Shown piece by piece: positions 60,517 to 64,000 of a DNA stretch of 64,000 nucleotides. The notes under the pieces were generated by a model. The model ran no database searches. It was given only the letters and a program-made list of their open reading frames with translations, and had not been told where the DNA came from. The position numbers and the translations under genes were made by a program. Position 1 is the first letter of the stretch; each line of letters opens with the position of its first letter. The stretch lies in contig JBBQZO010000012.1 of NCBI GenBank assembly GCA_038207625.1, positions 62,001 through 126,000 of the forward strand. The letters run 5' to 3'. Source of the stretch: JBBQZO01 sp038207625. GTDB taxonomy: Bacteria > Pseudomonadota > Gammaproteobacteria > Burkholderiales > Burkholderiaceae_D.

Positions 60517-63294
60517 ATGAGACGTTCGAACACCAAACAATTCCTGCCTCAGCTCGCTGTACTGCTGGCGTTTTCAGTCGCTGGCGGTGCGCTCGCGTCG
60601 GAGGCCGACCATCGTGAATTCGAAGCGACCTTGCATGTGCCGTATCAGGCCGATGTCAACACGGACCGGCAGGAGGCGCGCACGTTCACGCTGTCGTTCG
60701 ACTATCCCCATGTGGCGCTGGCCCAGGATGTGAGCTGGCGCCTGGAATTGCTCGACGCCACAGGCCGCGTGCTGCATAACTGGCATGGCGTGAATACCTT
60801 GTTCAAGAAATCGGTGGACGTCAAAGTGCGCTGGGACGGGCTGATTGATGGCGTGGCGCTGGCCGACGGCATGTATCAGGTGCGCATGCTGGCCGTCACG
60901 CATGACGCGCACAAGCGCCAGGCGGGCGACCTGCTGCCTGGCACGATCGACGCTTTGATCGGCGCCGGCGCCGACGACCTTGTCGAGCAAAGCTGGGACC
61001 TGTCGGTGGGGACGCAGAGCGCGCCCGCCATGCCCGGTTTTGTCGGCTTGCCCGTTGGCGCCAGCGCCGCGGCGCCCGCCAAAGTGGCCGGCACCAGCCG
61101 CCCGACGCTGGGCGCGCAGCAACTGGCCGTACCGGCCCCGGCCTCGCTGCCGTACACGGTCTACTTTGGTAATCTGCACAGCCAGACCAATCACAGCGAT
61201 GGCGGCGGCACGCTGGCCACCTGCGTGGGTGCGCAAAATCCGCAAAGCGGCGCCTTCGGCCCGACCGACGCCTATACCTATGCGCGCGGCAAGGGTCTCG
61301 ATATCCTGATGGCGTCCGAGCACAACCACATGTACGACGGCTCCGATTCAACCAATGCGAGCGCCGATCCGGCCACCGCCAAGGCGCTGTTTCAGTCTGG
61401 CCTGACGGCAGCGGCCACCTTCAATGCCGCCCATCCCGATTTCCTGGCCGTGTATGGCCTCGAGTGGGGTGTGATCAACAACGGCGGGCACATGAACATC
61501 TTCAACACCACCGAATTGCTCGAGTGGGAAAGCAATTCGGCCGGCCAGTTGATCGGCGACACGCTCACGCCCAAGGGCGATTATGCGGGCCTGTACACCT
61601 TGATGCGTCAGCGCGGCTGGGTAGGCCAGTTCAATCATCCCGCCACCAGCGGTCAGTTCCTCGTCAACAGCGTGCCGCTCGGTTATACCGCCGACGGCGA
61701 TCAGGCGATGGCCTTGTGCGAAGTGCTTAACACGTCGGCGTTTTCGACCAATACGACGGAGACCGAAACCGGGCGCAGCAGCTACGAAGGGGCGTGCTAC
61801 AAGGCGCTCGAGGCGGGCTATCACGTCGCCTTCAGCACCGACCAGGACAATCACTGCGCCAACTGGGGCGCGTCGTATACCAACCGCACCGGCGTGCTGA
61901 TCCCCAATGGCACACCGCTGAGCAACGCCAGTTTCATCGACGCCATCAAGGCGCGCCGGGTGTTTGCCACGATGGACAAGGGCTCGCAACTGGTGTTGAC
62001 GGCCAACGGTCACATCATGGGCGAGCGCTTCGCCAACAGCGGCAGCCTGAACCTGCTGGCCAACTACGCCAGCAGCGCCGGCAAGACAGCAACGACGGTG
62101 CAAATGTACGAGGGCGTGCCGGGGCGTAACGGCACCGTCAGCCTGTTGTCGAGCACCGCCAGCACGACCATCACACCGGCCATCGGCGAGCATTTTTACT
62201 ACGCCAAGCTCACCCAGAACGATGGCAATATCCTGTGGTCGGCCCCGGTCTGGGTGACCCAGTCGACGTCGGCGGGCGACACCACGCCGCCCACGGTGAG
62301 CGCGTCAGAGACGGGGGGCAGCGGCACGATCACCTTGTCGGCCGTCGCCAGCGACAACGTCAAGGTCACGCTGGTGGAGTTTTATGTCGACAGTCTGCTC
62401 AAGGCCAGCAGCAACGTGTCGCCATATACGGCCACGCTCAATTCGGCGACGCTGGCCAATGGCAGCCACAGCCTGCTGGCGCGCGCCTATGACGCGGCCA
62501 ACAACGTCGGCGTATCGGGTGCGTTTGCGTTTAGCGTCAATAACGGCACCGTCGATACCACGCCGCCGACGGTCAGTGCAAGCGAGACCGGTACCGGCGG
62601 CACCATCACGCTGGCGGCCACGGCGAGCGACAATGTGGGCGTGAGCAATGTCGAGTTCTATATCGACGGGGTATTGAAGGGCAGCGACAGTACGGCGCCG
62701 TATTCGATGACGCTGAATTCGACGTCGCTGGCCAATGGCAGCCACGTGCTGACGGCCAAAGCCTACGATGCGGCCGGTAACAGCACGCTGTCGAGCGGAC
62801 AGAGTTTTAGCGTCAGCAATACCGGCGCGAGCAACCTGATCGTCAATGGCAGTTTCGAGTCGGGCGCCACGTCGTGGACGGCAACGAGCGGCGTGATCAG
62901 TTCGGCGACGGGGCAAGCGGCCCACACCGGCACCTTCAAGGCGTGGATGGATGGCTATGGCAGCGCGCACACCGACAGCGTGTATCAGCAAGTGTCGGTG
63001 CCCGCATCGGCCACCAGCGCGAGCCTGACGTTCTGGCTCAAAGTGGTCAGCGACGAGACGACAACCAGCGTCGTGTACGACACGCTCAAGGTGCAGGTGC
63101 GCAGCAGTAGCGGCGCGGTGCTGGCCACGCTGGCGACGTATTCGAACCTGAACAAGTCCACCAGCTATGCGCAGAAGACGTTCGACCTGAGCGCCTACAA
63201 GGGCCAGAGCGTGCGCATCTACTTCGAGGGCATCGAGGACGCCAGCGTGGCGACGACTTTCCTGGTCGACGACGTGGCGCTCAACGTGCAATAA
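60517..63294 (+). CDS. secreted PHP-type (CehA/McbA-like) hydrolase with Ig-like and C-terminal jelly-roll domains
   Basis: A 925-residue protein. Signal peptide (VLLAFSVAGGALAS), a beta domain to about 210, then the PHP metallo-hydrolase core: 'YFGNLHSQTNHSDGG' (about 216-230), 'MASEHNH', 'FNHPATSG', 'FSTDQDNH'. Two Ig-like repeats of about 90 residues (from 'TTPPTVSASETG') follow, and a C-terminal 'NLIVNGSFESGATSWTATSG' jelly-roll typical of carbohydrate or matrix binding. CehA-like enzymes cleave phosphoester or carbamate bonds; substrate unknown. It stands alone before a strong terminator. Confidence 0.85.
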   Translation: MRRSNTKQFLPQLAVLLAFSVAGGALASEADHREFEATLHVPYQADVNTDRQEARTFTLSFDYPHVALAQDVSWRLELLDATGRVLHNWHGVNTLFKKSVDVKVRWDGLIDGVALADGMYQVRMLAVTHDAHKRQAGDLLPGTIDALIGAGADDLVEQSWDLSVGTQSAPAMPGFVGLPVGASAAAPAKVAGTSRPTLGAQQLAVPAPASLPYTVYFGNLHSQTNHSDGGGTLATCVGAQNPQSGAFGPTDAYTYARGKGLDILMASEHNHMYDGSDSTNASADPATAKALFQSGLTAAATFNAAHPDFLAVYGLEWGVINNGGHMNIFNTTELLEWESNSAGQLIGDTLTPKGDYAGLYTLMRQRGWVGQFNHPATSGQFLVNSVPLGYTADGDQAMALCEVLNTSAFSTNTTETETGRSSYEGACYKALEAGYHVAFSTDQDNHCANWGASYTNRTGVLIPNGTPLSNASFIDAIKARRVFATMDKGSQLVLTANGHIMGERFANSGSLNLLANYASSAGKTATTVQMYEGVPGRNGTVSLLSSTASTTITPAIGEHFYYAKLTQNDGNILWSAPVWVTQSTSAGDTTPPTVSASETGGSGTITLSAVASDNVKVTLVEFYVDSLLKASSNVSPYTATLNSATLANGSHSLLARAYDAANNVGVSGAFAFSVNNGTVDTTPPTVSASETGTGGTITLAATASDNVGVSNVEFYIDGVLKGSDSTAPYSMTLNSTSLANGSHVLTAKAYDAAGNSTLSSGQSFSVSNTGASNLIVNGSFESGATSWTATSGVISSATGQAAHTGTFKAWMDGYGSAHTDSVYQQVSVPASATSASLTFWLKVVSDETTTSVVYDTLKVQVRSSSGAVLATLATYSNLNKSTSYAQKTFDLSAYKGQSVRIYFEGIEDASVATTFLVDDVALNVQ

Positions 63295-63314
63295 GCGTCA
63301 CCGCCATCGCGCTC

Positions 63315-63343
63315 ATGCCCACCCGCGCGGTGGGCATTTTTTT
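63315..63343 (+). terminator. Rho-independent terminator
   Basis: ATGCCCACC-CGCGC-GGTGGGCAT followed by six T. It ends the PHP-hydrolase transcript. Confidence 0.92.
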
Positions 63344-63396
63344 GTGCGCGGCATGCGCAACGCCGTCGTCACACCTTGAGCGTTGCGCCGCTTCGC

Positions 63397-64000
63397 TCAG
63401 GCGAAGTCGCTGACCGTGGCCGTGCTCACCGCAGGCGGCGCCGGCGCGCTCAGGGCGCTTGGTGTCACTTGCGACGGCGTCGATTGGAGATGCTGGTCGA
63501 AATCGTCCACCTGGACTGCGCTGTCGGCCAGGCGGGCGAATTCGGACAGCGTCTGCTGTTCCTCGGCGCTGATGGTGCCGGCGCTGGCGGCGTTGCGCGC
63601 CCATTGCTGCGTCAGCAGCAGGCTTTGCGGAATCGGCGGCACGTCGCCGGCGCGGATCGCCACCTTCAGGCGCTGCTCGATTACCTCGACGGCCGGCAGC
63701 ATGGCCAACGCCAGCTCGCCGCAGGCCAGCGGGTCGCTGTCGTCGTGCGCCACGTAGCAGTCGGCCAGCAGGCGGGCGCGGCTCGCGTCGCCGGTCTGCA
63801 TCGCCTCGGCCAGCGCACTGCCCAGGGCGTCCGACGGCGCGCGCTGGGGCAGGCCGAGCGGGAACAGCAGTGCGCGCAGCAGCAACGCCAACGGGCGATT
63901 GGGGAAGTTTTCCAGCACGCCGATCAGTCCCTGCTGGGCCTTGAGCAAGGCGTCCTGCACCGACCAGTGGACATACACCGCGTCGCCGGCCGGCCGGCCG
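63397..64000 (-). CDS. acyl-CoA dehydrogenase FadE-like, C-terminal part
   Basis: The gene enters from the right edge and ends at 63397, so only about 200 C-terminal residues are seen. They match the extra C-terminal domain of long FadE enzymes (DUF1974 type): 'YVHWSVQDALLKAQQGLIGVLENFPNRPLALLLRALLFPLG', 'DPLACGELALAMLPAVEVIEQRLK' and 'EFARLADSAVQVDDFDQHL'. FadE does the first oxidation step of fatty-acid beta-oxidation. The last 25 residues are a Ser/Pro/Ala-rich tail. It converges on the PHP-hydrolase gene. Confidence 0.85.
   Translation of the reverse strand, partial: GRPAGDAVYVHWSVQDALLKAQQGLIGVLENFPNRPLALLLRALLFPLGLPQRAPSDALGSALAEAMQTGDASRARLLADCYVAHDDSDPLACGELALAMLPAVEVIEQRLKVAIRAGDVPPIPQSLLLTQQWARNAASAGTISAEEQQTLSEFARLADSAVQVDDFDQHLQSTPSQVTPSALSAPAPPAVSTATVSDFA

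Overview
The window is a GC-rich chromosomal segment with dense coding on both strands. The gene families present are a metal-type RND pump, ChrB/ChrA, BluB, MetY, ArgP, a FadE C-terminus, TonB receptors and many secreted proteins. Together with the codon use they suggest a Burkholderiales bacterium, most likely Oxalobacteraceae (Massilia, Duganella or Janthinobacterium type). That assignment is an inference from gene content; there is no rRNA or tRNA gene here to settle it.

Layout. 1-7.6 kb: end of an RND adaptor gene, an RND permease, a small exported protein, a PAP2 phosphatase, then chrB-chrA and a decayed second chromate-resistance gene. 7.6-12.8 kb: a lactonase-like beta-propeller lipoprotein, bluB under a cobalamin riboswitch, a small exported protein, and an aldo/keto reductase divergent from a LysR regulator. 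13-16.8 kb: a TonB-dependent receptor followed by O-acetylhomoserine sulfhydrylase. 16.9-19.4 kb: a papain-like cysteine protease, a 60-residue protein and a large lipoprotein. 19.7-24.8 kb: a ketopantoate-reductase-like enzyme with an oxalate-CoA-ligase-like enzyme, a long palindromic element, an exported acetamidase/formamidase-family protein and a glutathione transferase. 25.3-30.8 kb: an orphan PBP2, another PAP2 enzyme, a GExH-motif protein, a GFA-family protein and a stand-alone flagellar-rod-like protein. 31.2-32.4 kb: an AT-richer islet with a 2OG-Fe(II) oxygenase coupled to a 92-residue protein. 32.7-39.7 kb: a di-haem peroxidase-like lipoprotein and an 1866-residue DUF4347/Ig-like/RTX/DUF4214 protein.

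40.3-54.5 kb: an SGNH hydrolase; a repeat cluster flanked by two gene remnants; a PAS-GGDEF-EAL gene split by one amber codon; an OPT transporter; a NYN-domain protein; a periplasmic binding protein paired with a histidine kinase; GNAT and ACT-domain genes divergent from an ArgP-like regulator; and a Cache-domain protein with a frameshifted family-3 binding protein. 54.8-64 kb: phosphoglucomutase, a ChaN/EreA-like protein, a remnant of a DUF3494 ice-binding protein, a secreted alpha-amylase with a starch-binding domain, a secreted PHP-type hydrolase, a strong terminator and the C-terminal part of FadE.

Two themes stand out. First, several genes are freshly broken: a chromate-resistance gene, an EAL domain, a family-3 binding protein, a TetR-like regulator and an ice-binding protein. 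Second, short tandem repeats (two 6-bp arrays and two 26/27-bp arrays) sit on or just after stop codons. No intact transposon, phage or CRISPR array is visible. The best candidates for less-described biology are the binding-protein/kinase pair without a transporter or response regulator, the oxygenase with its coupled small protein, and the GExH-motif protein.
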